Both the position numbers and the translations under genes were made by a program. The notes under the pieces are model-generated. The model ran no database searches. It was not told the DNA's origin and saw only the letters and a program-made list of their open reading frames with translations. Below, piece by piece: positions 7,670 to 15,712 of a DNA stretch of 33,546 nt (the stretch's first letter is position 1; each line of letters begins with the position of its first letter). The stretch comes from Pseudomonadota bacterium (GTDB lineage: Bacteria > Pseudomonadota > Alphaproteobacteria > Rhizobiales > Xanthobacteraceae): NCBI GenBank assembly GCA_023430245.1, contig JAEZBA010000159.1:1-33546 (forward strand), written 5' to 3'.

Positions 7670-9556
7670 TCAGGGGGATTGCTTGGCTGGCGCGCTGTCG
7701 GCTGGTTTGCCGGCCGACTGCCGCCGCTCGTACCATTGCGTCAGAATGACGATGGCTGCAAGCACCGCACCCGCTGCATCGGTCGCGACATTCGGCTCGA
7801 TCAGCAGCAGCCCACCGGCGCACAGCAGCACCCGCTGCCAGTAGCCGGCCGCGGTGATGAAATAGCCGTGCAGGCCGCCCGCAAACAGCAGGACGCCGCA
7901 GGCGGCCGTTCCGAATGCGCCGATAATCTCGGGCCACGACCCGATCATCAGCAGAGCCGGCTGGAACACGAACATGAACGGCACGATGAAGCCCGCGGCG
8001 CCGATCTTCACCGCCGCCCATCCGCTGGCCCACAAATCCGCCTTGGCGATGCCGGCGGCAGCGAACACGGCGAGCGCAACCGGCGGCGTGATCGCAGACA
8101 GCACCGCGAAATAAAGCGCGAACAGATGCGCAGCCGGCGGAATCACGCCGAGCTTGATGATCGCCGGCACCAGTAGCGCCGTCATGATGATGTAGGCCGG
8201 CGTCGTCGGCATGCCCATGCCGAGCACGATACCGGCCAGCATGGTCAGGATCAGCGCGATCACCAGCATGTCGGCGGCGAGCGTCGCGACAAATTGCGTG
8301 AACACGATGCCAAGTCCGGACAGCGTCACCACACCGATCACGATCCCAGCGCAGGCACAGGCCAGCGCCACCGGCACGGCGTTGCGGGCGCCTTCGACCA
8401 TCGCGTCGAGGATGTTGCGCAGCGTCACCGCCTCGCGCGTGGTCTTGCGTAGCGCCGCGGCCGGGAAACAGGCAGCCGTGCCACAGAGCGCGGCGAGCGG
8501 CGCGCTATAGCCGGAATACATCACGACCAGGATGATGATGACCGGCAGGAACAGGTGGCCGCGGTCGCGCATCACCTGACCGAACCGCGGCAACTCCGCG
8601 CGCGGCAGGCCGACAAGGCCTCGGCGCTTGGCCTCGAAATGCACGGCGGCGAAGCAGGCCACGTAATACAAGACCGCCGGCAGCAGCGCCCAGATGATCA
8701 CCTGCCCGTAACCGACCGCCAGAAATTCCGCCATCACGAAGGCGGCCGCGCCCATGATCGGCGGCATGATCTGGCCGCCGGTGGATGCGGTGGCCTCAAC
8801 GCCCGCGGCGAAATGGGGCGGGAAGCCGGAGCGTTTCATCAGCGGAATCGCGATCGGCCCGTCCACCATGACGTTGGCGACCGCGCTGCCGGAGATGGTT
8901 CCGAACAGGCTGGACGACATCACCGACACCTTGCCCGGTCCGCCGGCGGTGTGCCCGGTCAGCGACATGGCAAAATCCATGAACAGCTGGCCAGTCCCGG
9001 TGCGCTCCATGAAGGCGCCGAACAGCACGAAGATCAGCACATAGGATGCGGAGACCGACAGCGGGATGCCGAAAATCCCTTCGGTGGTCATGAACAGCTG
9101 ATCGAGCAGCCGCATCCATTCGAGCTTGGCGATGAACAGGCCGTAGATCAGAAACGCCAGCGCCGTGATCGGCAGCGCCCAACCGATCACCCGCCGCGTG
9201 CCTTCCAGCACCACCGCCGTTAGGATCACGCCGAAGACGATATCGGCCGTGAACAGATCGTCGATATAGAAAATCCGGGTGACGATGTATTCGTAGTAGA
9301 AGAACAGATAGAGGATCGGCGCCGCCCCGAGCGCCAGCAATGCAAAGTCGAGCGGGGTTGGCGAAAAGTTCTGGGTGCCGTGGGTGCGGAAGATCAGGAA
9401 GGTCAGCGCCAGCGCGAACAGAAGATGGGTGCCACGGAACAGGATCGCTTCCGGCGTGCCATAGATGATCGCGTTGACATGGTAAAGCACCATCGCGACC
9501 GCGACGATGGTCGTCACCACGCGCATGACACTGGCGCGGCTCCATTCGAGCTTCAT
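7670..9556 (-). CDS. TRAP transporter fused permease (DctQM type)
   Basis: This 628-residue integral membrane protein joins the small (4-helix, about residues 10-150) and large (12-helix, about 155-590) subunits of a TRAP transporter, the form normally paired with TAXI binding proteins. Characteristic stretches are SVMSSSLFGTISGSAVANV, FAAGVEATASTGGQIMPPIM and GMGMPTTPAYIIMTALLVPA, which build the transport core. The protein uses an ion gradient to import organic acids delivered by the periplasmic binding protein. The open frame extends two codons further to a TTG at 9562; the ATG at 9556, preceded by GGGG, is preferred. It lies 94 nt after the TAXI gene, with a strong stem-loop in between, and 20 nt before the dehydratase gene. 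Confidence 0.9.
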   Translation of the reverse strand: MKLEWSRASVMRVVTTIVAVAMVLYHVNAIIYGTPEAILFRGTHLLFALALTFLIFRTHGTQNFSPTPLDFALLALGAAPILYLFFYYEYIVTRIFYIDDLFTADIVFGVILTAVVLEGTRRVIGWALPITALAFLIYGLFIAKLEWMRLLDQLFMTTEGIFGIPLSVSASYVLIFVLFGAFMERTGTGQLFMDFAMSLTGHTAGGPGKVSVMSSSLFGTISGSAVANVMVDGPIAIPLMKRSGFPPHFAAGVEATASTGGQIMPPIMGAAAFVMAEFLAVGYGQVIIWALLPAVLYYVACFAAVHFEAKRRGLVGLPRAELPRFGQVMRDRGHLFLPVIIILVVMYSGYSAPLAALCGTAACFPAAALRKTTREAVTLRNILDAMVEGARNAVPVALACACAGIVIGVVTLSGLGIVFTQFVATLAADMLVIALILTMLAGIVLGMGMPTTPAYIIMTALLVPAIIKLGVIPPAAHLFALYFAVLSAITPPVALAVFAAAGIAKADLWASGWAAVKIGAAGFIVPFMFVFQPALLMIGSWPEIIGAFGTAACGVLLFAGGLHGYFITAAGYWQRVLLCAGGLLLIEPNVATDAAGAVLAAIVILTQWYERRQSAGKPADSAPAKQSP

Positions 9557-9616
9557 GAACAACGCCCCTATCCGCGCTCGCGCAAACGGCTTTTCCGTTA
9601 CACCAAAGCGAGCTTG

Positions 9617-9646
9617 AACCCGGCCGGCGTCGCCGTCGGCCGGGTT
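9617..9646 (-). promoter_or_regulatory. Intercistronic stem-loop between TAXI and permease genes
   Basis: Starting 4 nt past the TAXI stop codon, AACCCGGCCG and CGGCCGGGTT form a perfect 10-bp GC-rich stem with a 10-nt loop. No T-run follows on the minus strand, so it is more likely to protect the 3' end of the binding-protein message, or to cause partial termination, than to be a full terminator. This arrangement is common where more binding protein than permease is needed. Confidence 0.55.
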
Positions 9647-9650
9647 ACAC

Positions 9651-10592
9651 TCACATTTTCAGATCGACGCCGGCTTCCTTGTAGAATTTTGCGGCGCCCG
9701 GATGGAACGGGACGCCGATATCCTCGGCCATCGCCTTCGGCGTGAGACCCGCCATCGCCTTGTTGACGGCGGCCATGTTCGAGACGTTCGCCGCCATCGC
9801 CTTGGTCATGTTGTAGACCATCTCCTCCGGCAGCTTGCAGGACGCCACGATATGCGTGGCATAGCCGATCACCTTCACGTCCTGATCCTGCTTCGGATAG
9901 GTGCCCTTCGGCACGGTCACCAGCGTGTAGCCCGGATTGATCTTGCGCATGTCATCATACATGGCGGACAGATCGAGCAGCTTGATGTCCCGTGCGGCGG
10001 CGAGATCCATCACCGCACCGGACGGAATGGTGGTTCCGAGCGCAAAGGCGACCGCGTTGCCGTCCTTCATCTGCGTGACCGAGTCGGTATACGAGACGAA
10101 GCTCATCTTCACGTCGTTGTATCCGAGCCCCGCCACCTTCAGCATATGGCCGGTGATTGCCTCGCCGGTATTGCCGCGCTGCTGCGTGGTCACGCCCTTG
10201 CCCTTGAGATCCTTCGGCGAATTCACGCCCGCATCGGCAAGCACCACGACCTGGAAATATTGCGGATAGAGGGTTGCGACATTGCACACATTGTCATGCG
10301 GCTTATTGAAGGGCGGGTTGCCCTTGATCGCATCGACCGTGGAAATCGAATTGCCGAAACCGACATCGGCCTTGCCTTCCTGCACGCCGCGCACATTGGC
10401 GATGCCGGCGCCGGGCAGCGCCTGCACTGACAGGCCGCCGACCGCTTTCTCCCACATATCCTTGAGCTGACCACCTAACGGAATCCACACTCCGCCCTGA
10501 GGTCCGGTCATCATCTTCAGCTCGGCGGCCTGCGCCGCCGTCGCAGTGGCAAAGCCGGCAACGAGCATTGATGCGAGCAATCGCACTTTCAT
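9651..10592 (-). CDS. TAXI-family TRAP transporter solute-binding protein
   Basis: This 313-residue periplasmic binding protein of the TAXI class catches the substrate for the fused TRAP permease encoded next. A signal peptide covers residues 1-22 (VAGFATATAAQA, cleavage before AELKM). The mature start, LKMMTGPQGGVWIPLGGQ, is the family pattern 'TGxxGGxxxxxG'. It is followed by ADVGFGNSIS (the 'Q/GKADxG' element) and a central PKDLKGKGVTT loop. The open frame runs 95 codons further upstream into the repeat region, but the ATG at 10592 has AGGGAGA 7-8 nt before it and starts the signal peptide. It is first in the operon with permease and dehydratase. Substrate: probably a carboxylate or sugar acid, inferred from the dehydratase. 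Confidence 0.9.
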   Translation of the reverse strand: MKVRLLASMLVAGFATATAAQAAELKMMTGPQGGVWIPLGGQLKDMWEKAVGGLSVQALPGAGIANVRGVQEGKADVGFGNSISTVDAIKGNPPFNKPHDNVCNVATLYPQYFQVVVLADAGVNSPKDLKGKGVTTQQRGNTGEAITGHMLKVAGLGYNDVKMSFVSYTDSVTQMKDGNAVAFALGTTIPSGAVMDLAAARDIKLLDLSAMYDDMRKINPGYTLVTVPKGTYPKQDQDVKVIGYATHIVASCKLPEEMVYNMTKAMAANVSNMAAVNKAMAGLTPKAMAEDIGVPFHPGAAKFYKEAGVDLKM

Positions 10593-10703
10593 CGGACGTT
10601 CTCCCTGGGATACCCGCCGGTTGGCAGGTCTTTCTTGTTTCTTGCCGGTGAGGTTACGCGGGCAAGTGGGCCGGACACAAGCCGGTTTGCGGGCTGTCCA
10701 GCT

Positions 10704-10890
10704 CTTCACCCTCGCCCTTGTGGGAGGGTCGGCGAAGTGAAGCGCAGCGAACGAGCCGGGGTGGGGGTAACCGCCGCGATTTGCCGCTACCCCCACCCCG
10801 ATCTCCTTCGCTATCGCTCGCAGTCTAGCTTGCGCAGACTGCGTAAACTTGCCTGCGTCGATCGACCCTCCCGACAAGGGGGAGGGTAAG
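10704..10890. repeat. Composite intergenic inverted repeat
   Basis: This roughly 185-nt element in the 309-nt gap between the kinase end and the TAXI start is built of nested inverted repeats. The outer arms at 10708-10731 and 10863-10887 are near-complementary (CCCTTGTGGGAGGGTCG against CGACCCTCCCGACAAGGG). Perfect 12-bp arms at 10758-10769 and 10788-10799 (GGGGTGGGGGTA / TACCCCCACCCC) lie inside. A third 8-bp pair (CGCAGTCT / AGACTGCG) sits at 10819-10826 and 10836-10843. I recall similar 'CCCTCCC...GGGAGGG' elements between genes in Bradyrhizobium-like genomes, so this is probably a dispersed, non-autonomous repeat. No protein gene is seen in it. Confidence 0.65.
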
Positions 10891-10901
10891 ATGAAGCATA
10901 C

Positions 10902-12563
10902 CTAATCCCCGATCTGCGGCGGCAGGCGGATCAGGAACTCGGTTCCCTTGGGAAGCCGCACAATCTCGACCGAGCCGCCGAGCTGCTTGGCGGTTCCCTG
11001 GATCACCTTGACGCCGAGCGACTTCGATTTCGAAGGATCGAAATCCGAAGGCAGGCCCTTGCCGCGGTCGGAAAACCGCAATTCCCAGGAGCCGTTGGCG
11101 GCTTTCTTCAGGCTGACGAAGATCGGCCCGGATTCGTCGGCCGCGTAGGCATGCTTCATCACATTGGTGATCAGTTCGTGCGTCAGCACCGCGAGCGCCA
11201 CCGCCTTGCTGCCGGATATCTGCAGCGGCTCGACGTCGACCTCGATCTTGTGTCGATAGCCGCCATAGGCGTTCTGACTGTCCTCACACAGCTTCTTCAG
11301 GAACTCAGAGAATTCGACCCGCCCGGCATGGTCGGCCTGATAGAGTTGCCGGTACACGCTGCCGATCGAGACCACCCGGTCACGGGCGCGGGCGAGCTGG
11401 TCGCGCGCATCGGGGTCCGCCGTGTGCCGGCGTTGCAGGTCGAGCACGCTAGAGAGAAGATTCAGGCTGTTCATCACGCGGTGCTGCAATTCGCGCAGCA
11501 GGAACGTCTTCTGTTCCAGCAGTCCGTCGATCGAATCCGACATGCGCGCGAGCGCCGCGCTTAACTGCCCGAGATCGGATCGCGGGTCGAGATTGGGAAA
11601 TCTTGCATCGGTCTCTCCGCGCTCGCGGCGGTTCACGACCGAAACGATCGCCCGGAGCGGACGCCGGATCAGAACATTGGCCGCCCATATCGTGCCGGCG
11701 ACCGCGAAGACGACCGCCGCCAGCCCGAACAGGATGCTGCGCCAGGCGGTCTGGCGGACTTCGGTCAGCGCCGCGTCGCGGTCGACGCTGACAGCGGTGA
11801 TCAGCCCGCTCGGCGCTTCTTCCAGCGGCGCATATCCGACGATCTGCGGACGGCCACGCGCATCCGCCGCCTCCGCGATCCCGCCACGGGAAATCCGTGC
11901 CTCCGGATAAACCGCCTTGGCGATCGCGCGCGCGTCCTCTTCGCCTTGCTTTGGAATGGTGAAGACCAGGGTCCCCTCGCGGTCCATCACGGTGACACGA
12001 TGGTTGGTGCGCCACGCCCGCGCGGACAGATCCTGCGCCACATATTCCGGATTGAGGATCAGCACGATCACGCCGCGATTGACCCCGTCGCCCTTGGTGA
12101 AGGGCATGGAGATATGGATCGAGGTCGATTTGGTGACGCGGCCCTGCACCAGCGTTCCGATCGTCAGCTCTCCGGTCTTGATCGGTCCGTCGAAATACAA
12201 TCGGTCGCGCACATCGAGCGCGGGTGGAATATCGATCGTGGAGCAGACGAACTTGCCCTCCGGATCGATCACCGCGGCCTCACGATAGGCCGGCAGGCCC
12301 GCAATCACCGACTTGAAATAGGAGACGCATTCGGCCGCATTGTCCGGCACCGCCGGGTGCCGCCCCATCGCGGTCATGAGCTGGCGGCTGCCTTCGACGA
12401 TCTGCGCAAGTTCGGCCGCCACCAGACGCGCCGCCGCAAGCGCCTCTTCGCGGGAATCCCGCTCGATGAAATGCTGCCAGCGCAGCGTGTTGTAGGCTGT
12501 GATCGCGAGCGGCGGCACAAGCGCGACCAACATGAGGATTGCAAGCCGGTAGCGCAGGCTCAT
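10902..12563 (-). CDS. Orphan sensor histidine kinase (HisKA_2/HWE type) with periplasmic sensor
   Basis: This 553-residue membrane kinase starts with a transmembrane helix (about residues 5-25). An extracellular Cache-like sensor follows (about 30-270; YREAAVIDPEGKFVCST, YVAQDLSARAWRTNHRVTVMD), then a second helix (about 277-300) and a HAMP-like linker. The HisKA_2 dimerisation domain has the phospho-acceptor His361 in LRELQHRVMNSL. The HATPase domain (about 425-550) includes the N-box ELITNVMKHAY and the G-box SDRGKGLP. Kinases of this class often feed the general stress response or single-domain regulators in Alphaproteobacteria. No response regulator gene lies nearby, so its partner is elsewhere. 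An ATG five codons upstream (12578) is an alternative start. Confidence 0.87.
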   Translation of the reverse strand: MSLRYRLAILMLVALVPPLAITAYNTLRWQHFIERDSREEALAAARLVAAELAQIVEGSRQLMTAMGRHPAVPDNAAECVSYFKSVIAGLPAYREAAVIDPEGKFVCSTIDIPPALDVRDRLYFDGPIKTGELTIGTLVQGRVTKSTSIHISMPFTKGDGVNRGVIVLILNPEYVAQDLSARAWRTNHRVTVMDREGTLVFTIPKQGEEDARAIAKAVYPEARISRGGIAEAADARGRPQIVGYAPLEEAPSGLITAVSVDRDAALTEVRQTAWRSILFGLAAVVFAVAGTIWAANVLIRRPLRAIVSVVNRRERGETDARFPNLDPRSDLGQLSAALARMSDSIDGLLEQKTFLLRELQHRVMNSLNLLSSVLDLQRRHTADPDARDQLARARDRVVSIGSVYRQLYQADHAGRVEFSEFLKKLCEDSQNAYGGYRHKIEVDVEPLQISGSKAVALAVLTHELITNVMKHAYAADESGPIFVSLKKAANGSWELRFSDRGKGLPSDFDPSKSKSLGVKVIQGTAKQLGGSVEIVRLPKGTEFLIRLPPQIGD

Positions 12564-12719
12564 CGCTATAACGCCCATCCCGCCGCCGATGACCTGACTG
12601 CAACCCTATCAGAAGTTGCGGCCAACGGACCCGCTCATTCATAAGAAAAACCATGCCATTGATAAGTTGGCCTGCGTACCGCATGGCTTGCGGCTGACTG
12701 ACGCGCATCCTACGGTGCG

Positions 12720-13628
12720 GTGCAGCGTATCGTTTCCATTTTCATCAAGCTTTCGGCGTCGTCCGTGCCCGATATCGACAACATCAATCACGTCGGCATG
12801 GCCGTACGCGATCTGGCCGACACCGTCCGCCGCTTCGAGGCGATGGGCTTCCAGCTGACGCCCTACTCGCCGCATTCAGCCGCCTGGAAGCCGGGCGAAG
12901 CCGTGCAGCCGCAAGGCTCGGGCAACCGCTGCGTGATGTTCGCAAGCGACTATCTCGAAATCCTCGCCAGCGAAGACCCCGCACGGCCGGCGGCCCGCAT
13001 CACCAATTTCCTGAAGCGCCATCAGGGCGCGCATATCATCTGCTTCAATACCGAAGATCCGCATGCGGTCGAGAAGCGGCTGCAGGGCGAGGGCATCGCC
13101 ACCTCGGGCGTAATCCCGCTGCAGCGCGAGATTGATGCGCCGGACGGCGTACGCACGGCGAAATTTGCGCGCATCCAGTTCGCGCCCGAGCAATCGCCGG
13201 AAGGTTATATCCAGGCGGCGCAACACCTGACGCCGCAATACATCTACCAGCCGCGCTACATCCGCCATCCGAACGGCTGCACCAGCCTGCACCGCACCGT
13301 GGTCGTCACCGACGCGCTGGAAGCTTTTGCCGAGAAATACCGCCGCTATACCGGGCTCAGCCCGGTTGCGCACGAGGGCTCGGTCAATTTCCACTTCCCG
13401 CTCGGCACCCGGCTGACCATTGTCGACGTCAGGCACGCATCCGCACTGCTGCCGGGCACACTGTTTCCGCCGGTTCCCGGCATCGCCGCGGTGAGCTTTC
13501 GCACGTCCGAGCTCGCGGCACAGCGAACGCGGCTTCTGGATCATGGCTTCGCCTTCAGCGAAGCGATTGGTCGCCTCGTCGTTCCCGCCGAACAGGCCGG
13601 CGGCGTCGCGCTCATATTCGAGGAGTGA
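12720..13628 (+). CDS. VOC-superfamily (glyoxalase-like) protein
   Basis: This protein of up to 302 residues has two vicinal-oxygen-chelate-like halves. The opening INHVGMAVRDLADTVRRFEAM is a classic VOC strand-helix. The middle holds YLEILASEDP and an FNTEDPHAVEKRLQGEGI helix, and the second half begins SLHRTVVVTDALEAFAEKY. Possible metal ligands are His near residue 24 and Glu in the YLEIL strand. The enzymatic activity is unknown. The 3' end carries AGGAG, which serves as the ribosome binding site of the Bug gene 4 nt downstream, so the pair is translated together. The start is uncertain: GTG at 12720 gives the longest frame, while GTG at 12765 (MPDIDNINHVG) looks more like homologous starts. 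Neither has a strong ribosome site. Confidence 0.82.
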   Translation: MQRIVSIFIKLSASSVPDIDNINHVGMAVRDLADTVRRFEAMGFQLTPYSPHSAAWKPGEAVQPQGSGNRCVMFASDYLEILASEDPARPAARITNFLKRHQGAHIICFNTEDPHAVEKRLQGEGIATSGVIPLQREIDAPDGVRTAKFARIQFAPEQSPEGYIQAAQHLTPQYIYQPRYIRHPNGCTSLHRTVVVTDALEAFAEKYRRYTGLSPVAHEGSVNFHFPLGTRLTIVDVRHASALLPGTLFPPVPGIAAVSFRTSELAAQRTRLLDHGFAFSEAIGRLVVPAEQAGGVALIFEE

Positions 13629-13632
13629 GACG

Positions 13633-14610
13633 ATGACGATCCTGTCCAGACTGACCGCGGCACTTGTGGTTGCAGGTGCATCGCTGATTGCGCCCGCCTC
13701 GGCGCAGGACTTCCCCGACCGGCTGGTGCGCATTGTCGTGCCGTATCCGGCCGGCGGCGGCGTCGACGGCATGGCGCGCGCCTTGGGCGAGGGCCTGTCG
13801 CAGATCTGGAAACAGCCGGTCATCATCGAGAACAAGCCGGGCGCCTCGACCATGATCGGCGGCGAATTCGTCGCCCGTGCGCCGGCCGACGGTTACACGC
13901 TGTTCCTGACCAGCGACTCCTCCATCACCAGCAACCCATTCCTGTTCCCGAATGCCAAGTTCGATCCGGTGAAGGACTTCGCCCCGATCACGCAGCTGAT
14001 CGAACTCAATCAGTTGGTGGTGCTGCATCCCTCGGTTCAGGCCAATTCGTTGAAGGAACTGGTCGCGCTCTCGAAGGAAAAGAAGGGCGCGCTGAATTAC
14101 GGCTCCTACGGCGTCGGCAGCCAGCCGCATCTGCTGTTCGAAATGCTGCGCGCGCAGGCCGGAGCCGAACTGATGCAGATTCCCTATCGCGGCATCGCGC
14201 CCGCCATCACCGCGACGCTCGCTGGCGACGTGCAGATGACGCTCGGCGGCTGGTCGGTCACCGCAGGCCATATCAAGGCCGGCAAGCTGAAAGCCATCGC
14301 GATCTCCAAGAAGGAGCGGCAGAAGGAATTGCCGGATGTGCCGACCCTGAAGGAAGCGGGGTTCCCCGACATCGACCCGCAGAGCTGGTTCGGGCTGTTC
14401 GCGACCGCAGGGACGCCAAAGCCGGTGATCGACAAGATCCAGAAGGACGTGGCGCAGGTATTCACTCAGCCGGAATTCCAGAAGCGGCTGCAGACGCTGG
14501 CCTTCGAGCCGGTGGCGAGCACCCCGGATGCCTTCGCCAAGTTCATCGCCGAGGATCTGGCCTACAAGAAGAAGCTGATCGAGACGACGGGGATCAAGGG
14601 CGTCGAGTAA
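13633..14610 (+). CDS. Bug/TctC-family periplasmic binding protein (orphan), VOC-linked
   Basis: This 325-residue extracytoplasmic binding protein belongs to the Bug family (tripartite tricarboxylate transporter receptors). A signal peptide spans residues 1-24 (ASLIAPASAQ). Family marks are the FPDRLVRIVVPYPAGGGVDGMAR start, 'PADGYTLFLTSDSS', 'LNYGSYGVGSQPHL', 'IPYRGIAPAITATLAGDVQ' and 'LPDVPTLKEAGFP'. In these proteins the two loops after strands 1 and 6 grip a carboxylate through water molecules. No tctA or tctB genes are nearby, so it must use a membrane partner encoded elsewhere or act as a sensor. Its ATG is set by AGGAG (13621-13625) inside the VOC stop region, with 7 nt spacing. The ligand is unknown. 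Confidence 0.92.
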   Translation: MTILSRLTAALVVAGASLIAPASAQDFPDRLVRIVVPYPAGGGVDGMARALGEGLSQIWKQPVIIENKPGASTMIGGEFVARAPADGYTLFLTSDSSITSNPFLFPNAKFDPVKDFAPITQLIELNQLVVLHPSVQANSLKELVALSKEKKGALNYGSYGVGSQPHLLFEMLRAQAGAELMQIPYRGIAPAITATLAGDVQMTLGGWSVTAGHIKAGKLKAIAISKKERQKELPDVPTLKEAGFPDIDPQSWFGLFATAGTPKPVIDKIQKDVAQVFTQPEFQKRLQTLAFEPVASTPDAFAKFIAEDLAYKKKLIETTGIKGVE

Positions 14611-14621
14611 CGGCGCAACCG

Positions 14622-15605
14622 TTACGGCACCAGCACCGCTGCGCCCGCGAACCTTCCCGCCTTCAGATCGGCGAGCGCTTCGTTGGCGCGCGCGAGTGAA
14701 TAGATTGTGGTCGTGGTCTTCACGCCGGCCAGCGGTGCGATCTCCAGAAATTCCGTCGCATCCTGTCGCGTGAGATTGGCGACCGACACGATCTGCCGCT
14801 CCTCCCACAATAGGTGATACGGGAATTGCGGAATGTCGGTCATGTAGATGCCGCCACAGACCACGCGGCCGCCCTTGCGCACCGCCTTCAGCGCCTGCGG
14901 CACCAGCGGCCCCAGCGGCGCGAAGACGATCGCGGCATCGAGCGGCTCCGGCGGCAGTTCGTCGGAGGCGCCGGCCCAATGCGCGCCGAGTGAGAGCGCG
15001 AGCGATTGCGCCGCAATGTCACCGGCCCGGGTGAAGGCATAGACCTCGCGGCCCTGCCAGCGACAGACCTGCGCAATGATGTGCGCCGCGGCCCCGAAAC
15101 CGTAGAGCCCGATGCGGCGCCCCTCACCCGCCATGCGCAGCGAACGCCAGCCGATCAGCCCAGCGCACATCAAGGGCGCCGCTGCGACCGGATCGTCGAA
15201 CGCCGTCAGCGGGAACGCGAAGGCCGCGTCCGCCACCACATGCGTGGCAAAGCCGCCATCGCGCTGATAGCCGGTGAAGACCGCGTCGTCGCAGAGATTT
15301 TCCTGGTCCGCCGCGCAGTAGCTGCAATGCCCGCAGGTATGGCCGAGCCATGGGATGCCGACGCGGGTGCCGGCCGCAGGCGCGCCGACGCCCTCGCCGC
15401 ATTGCTCGACGATGCCGACGATCTCGTGGCCCGGCACGATCGGCAATTTCGGATCCGGCAATTCTCCATCGACGACGTGCAGATCGGTGCGGCAGACGGC
15501 GCAGGCCTCGACCTGGACCAGCACCTCGCCTGCGCCCGGCCGCGGGGTCGGCCGCTCAATCAGGGTCAGCGGCTTTCCGATGGCATGGAGAACCATGGCC
15601 TGCAT
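14622..15605 (-). CDS. Zinc-dependent alcohol dehydrogenase (MDR family)
   Basis: This 327-residue medium-chain dehydrogenase oxidises an alcohol or reduces an aldehyde with NAD(P). Catalytic zinc ligands are Cys38 (ACAVCRTDLH) and His60-Glu61 (VPGHE). The structural zinc site is complete: Cys91, Cys94, Cys97 and Cys105 (CGHCSYCAADQENLC). The Rossmann part contains GLYGFGAAAHIIAQV, a variant of the usual GxGxxG run. Near the C-terminus, LTRQDATEFLEIAP and the VKTTTTIYSLARANEAL pattern match bacterial propanol-preferring or formaldehyde-type dehydrogenases. The frame is open 56 codons upstream, but the ATG at 15605 has GAGG 7 nt before it. It converges with the Bug gene (11 nt gap) and diverges from the large secreted protein gene. 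Confidence 0.9.
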   Translation of the reverse strand: MQAMVLHAIGKPLTLIERPTPRPGAGEVLVQVEACAVCRTDLHVVDGELPDPKLPIVPGHEIVGIVEQCGEGVGAPAAGTRVGIPWLGHTCGHCSYCAADQENLCDDAVFTGYQRDGGFATHVVADAAFAFPLTAFDDPVAAAPLMCAGLIGWRSLRMAGEGRRIGLYGFGAAAHIIAQVCRWQGREVYAFTRAGDIAAQSLALSLGAHWAGASDELPPEPLDAAIVFAPLGPLVPQALKAVRKGGRVVCGGIYMTDIPQFPYHLLWEERQIVSVANLTRQDATEFLEIAPLAGVKTTTTIYSLARANEALADLKAGRFAGAAVLVP

Positions 15606-15669
15606 GGCGGAACCTCTTATTGTCTCCGGAACAATTGGCCGAAATGCGAGGCTTGCCAAGATTCCGCCA

Positions 15670-15693
15670 AAGCCTTCCAATACCGGAAGGCTT
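15670..15693. promoter_or_regulatory. Perfect 9-bp inverted repeat before the large secreted protein
   Basis: AAGCCTTCC-AATACC-GGAAGGCTT forms a perfect 9-bp dyad with a 6-nt spacer. It lies 20 nt before the GTG start and 8 nt before its AGGAG. In the 107-nt divergent promoter region it could be a repressor operator for one or both genes, or a hairpin in the 5' UTR that controls access to the ribosome site. Confidence 0.45.
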
Positions 15694-15712
15694 GGGATCG
15701 AGGAGCAAGTCC

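Noticed and set aside
13612..14979. A 455-codon minus-strand frame over the first Bug gene
   Set aside because: It runs antisense to a well-recognised binding protein and into the alcohol dehydrogenase; the composition is that of a shadow frame.
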